A stretch of 64,000 bases of DNA from Streptoverticillium olivoreticuli subsp. olivoreticuli. GTDB taxonomy: Bacteria; Actinomycetota; Actinomycetes; Streptomycetales; Streptomycetaceae. A program made the translations under genes and the position numbers. The stretch is from assembly GCF_003391135.1 (NCBI RefSeq), contig NZ_CP031455.1, positions 6,742,001 through 6,806,000 on the forward strand, given 5' to 3'. How positions within the stretch are numbered: the first letter of the stretch is position 1; each line of letters begins with the position of its first letter. Shown one piece after another: positions 62,779 through 64,000 of the stretch. The notes under the pieces are model-generated. The model did no database searches, was not told the origin of the DNA, and worked only from the letters and a program-made list of their open reading frames with translations.

Positions 62779-63744
62779 GTGCAGCGCTGGCGTGGCTTGG
62801 AGGACATCCCCCAGGACTGGGGGCGCAGCGTCGTCACCATCGGCTCGTACGACGGGGTGCACCGGGGGCACCAGCTGATCATCGGGCGCGCGGTGGAGCG
62901 GGCGCGGTCGCTCGGCGTCCCCGCGGTGGTGGTGACCTTCGACCCGCATCCCAGCGAGGTCGTGCGGCCGGGCAGCCATCCGCCGCTGCTGGCCCCGCAC
63001 CACCGGCGCGCGGAGCTGATGGCGGAGCTCGGCGTGGACGCGCTGCTGATCCTGCCGTTCACGGCGGAGTTCTCCAAGCTCTCGCCCGCGGACTTCGTGG
63101 TGAAGGTGCTGGTCGACAAGCTGCACGCCAAGCTGGTCGTGGAGGGCCCCAACTTCCGCTTCGGGCACCGCGCGGCGGGCAACGTCGACTTCCTGAAGGA
63201 GCTCGGCGCCACCTACGACTACGACGTCGAGGTCATCGACCTCTATGTGACCGGTGAGGCGGGCGGCGGGCTGCCGTTCTCCTCCACCCTGACCCGGCGC
63301 CTGGTCGCCGAGGGCGACGTCGCGGGCGCGATGGAGATCCTCGGCCGCCCGCACCGCGTCGAGGGCGTCGTCGTCCACGGCGCGCAGCGCGGCCGCGAGC
63401 TCGGCTACCCCACCGCCAACGTCGAGACCCTCCCGCACACCGCGATCCCGGCGGACGGCGTCTACGCCGGCTGGCTGACCGTCGGCGACGAGGCGATGCC
63501 CGCGGCCATCTCGGTCGGCACGAACGTGCAGTTCGACGCGACCGAGCGGACGGTGGAGGCGTACGCCATCGACCGCACCGACCTGGACCTCTACGGCCTG
63601 CACGTGGCCGTGGACTTCCTCGCCTACCTCCGGGGCATGGAGAAGTTCGAGTCCATCGAGGCGCTGCTGCAGTGCATGGCGGGCGATGTGAAGCGGGCGC
63701 GCGACCTGGTCGCGGCGCACGAGGCGGCCCACGTCACGGCGTGA
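62779..63744 (+). CDS. ribF: Bifunctional riboflavin kinase/FAD synthetase
   Basis: RibF makes FMN from riboflavin and then FAD. The 321-residue protein has the N-terminal nucleotidyltransferase domain (IGSYDGVHRGHQ, then TFDPHP) and the C-terminal kinase domain (RGRELGYPTANVE). GAGGAG at 62765-62770 sets GTG 62779; the in-frame upstream ATG lies inside the preceding gene. It follows the protease/NTPase gene by 52 bp and ends in a strong terminator. Confidence 0.95.
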   Translation: MQRWRGLEDIPQDWGRSVVTIGSYDGVHRGHQLIIGRAVERARSLGVPAVVVTFDPHPSEVVRPGSHPPLLAPHHRRAELMAELGVDALLILPFTAEFSKLSPADFVVKVLVDKLHAKLVVEGPNFRFGHRAAGNVDFLKELGATYDYDVEVIDLYVTGEAGGGLPFSSTLTRRLVAEGDVAGAMEILGRPHRVEGVVVHGAQRGRELGYPTANVETLPHTAIPADGVYAGWLTVGDEAMPAAISVGTNVQFDATERTVEAYAIDRTDLDLYGLHVAVDFLAYLRGMEKFESIEALLQCMAGDVKRARDLVAAHEAAHVTA

Positions 63745-63754
63745 ACCACCGACG

Positions 63755-63798
63755 AACGGAGAGGGCCCCGGGCGACATCGCCCGGGGCCCTCTCCGTT
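63755..63798 (+). terminator. Terminator after ribF, shared with the convergent gene
   Basis: A perfect 20-bp stem (63755-63774 with 63779-63798) with loop ACAT, ending GTTGTCC. The convergent gene at the window edge stops at 63805, so both can use it. Confidence 0.92.
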
Positions 63799-63804
63799 GT
63801 CCGC

Positions 63805-64000
63805 TCAAGTCTGCTGCGGCGGGTACTGCTGGGGGTAGCCGTAACCGCCACCGGGCTGCGGCTGACCGTACGGATACGGCTGCTGAGGCGGCTGGGACTG
63901 CGGATGCGGCTGCTGCGGATAGGGCTGGGCCTGCGGCTGCCCGCCCGCGTACGGGTCGTACGGCTGCTGGTACGGGCCGGGGGCACCCGGCTGCCCCGGC
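63805..64000 (-). CDS. C-terminus of a Gln/Pro/Tyr-rich protein (partial)
   Basis: An open minus-strand frame runs from the window edge to a TGA at 63805-63807. The 65 visible residues are low-complexity, rich in Gln, Pro, Tyr and Gly (PYQQPYDPYAGGQPQ, QPYPQQPHPQSQ, YPQQYPPQQT at the end). Such tails occur on secreted or membrane Streptomyces proteins; the rest lies outside the window. It is similar in style, not in sequence, to the N-terminus of the gene at 21539. Confidence 0.7.
   Translation of the reverse strand, partial: PGQPGAPGPYQQPYDPYAGGQPQAQPYPQQPHPQSQPPQQPYPYGQPQPGGGYGYPQQYPPQQT

Noticed and set aside
58644..63212. A very long minus-strand frame, over 1500 residues, across the protease/NTPase gene and ribF.
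   Set aside because: It crosses two well-supported plus-strand genes with real motifs and is Gly/Arg/Glu-rich without any domain, as expected of antisense GC-rich DNA.

Overview
The window is high-GC actinobacterial chromosome, almost certainly Streptomyces or a close relative. The evidence is very strong G/C at third codon positions, frequent GTG starts, twin-arginine lipoproteins, and a housekeeping gene order that (from memory) matches the conserved core of Streptomyces chromosomes: frr-cdsA-rlmN ... dxr-rseP-ispG ... proS ... rimP-nusA-ylxR-infB-DUF503-rbfA-truB-ribF. No rRNA, tRNA, CRISPR array, insertion sequence or prophage was seen.

Layout. 1-2932: frr, cdsA and rlmN. 3008-6918: a TPP riboswitch followed by a thiamine ABC importer (thiB, thiP, thiQ). 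6993-11098, minus strand: an EamA-like permease, then a three-gene operon of a degenerate ABC ATPase, its permease and a LOG-like Rossmann protein. 11429-38402: a large polyamine and GABA utilisation region. It holds a class III aminotransferase, an Lrp/AsnC regulator, two aminobutyraldehyde-type dehydrogenases, PotD, PotABC, a PuuB-like FAD oxidase, GabT, a PucR regulator and a succinate-semialdehyde-type dehydrogenase. Several genes without an obvious polyamine role lie inside it: a TetR/DHA2 efflux pair, a GDPD, a probable aminodeoxyfutalosine deaminase of menaquinone synthesis, a NADAR protein, a PAP2 phosphatase and a membrane-anchored VirD4-like ATPase.

38591-49045: a quinone-oxidoreductase-like protein, an acyl-CoA dehydrogenase, the MEP-pathway genes dxr and ispG flanking a site-2 protease, two GNAT acetyltransferases and proS. 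49058-49194 is a palindromic intergenic repeat between convergent genes; its core recurs at 36754-36785. 49204-51211, minus strand: a kinase-like protein with both key catalytic residues changed, a DUF4439 protein and a lipoprotein. 51355-63744: the translation operon rimP-nusA-ylxR-infB-DUF503-rbfA-truB, then a 1347-residue trypsin-like/P-loop fusion and ribF. The window ends inside a minus-strand gene encoding a Gln/Pro/Tyr-rich C-terminus.

How the genes fit together. PotABCD would import putrescine or spermidine. The oxidase and aminotransferase would make aminoaldehydes, the dehydrogenases would oxidise these to GABA (free or glutamylated), and GabT plus the last dehydrogenase would feed succinate. 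The Lrp and PucR proteins are the likely local regulators. The most unusual features are the protease/NTPase fusion with changes in two signature motifs (Ser to Thr, P-loop Lys to Arg), a kinase-fold protein without its catalytic Asp pair, an ABC ATPase lacking Q-loop, signature and H-loop residues, a ladder of overlapping micro-ORFs ahead of infB, and a hairpin that would bury the ribosome binding site of a GNAT gene.
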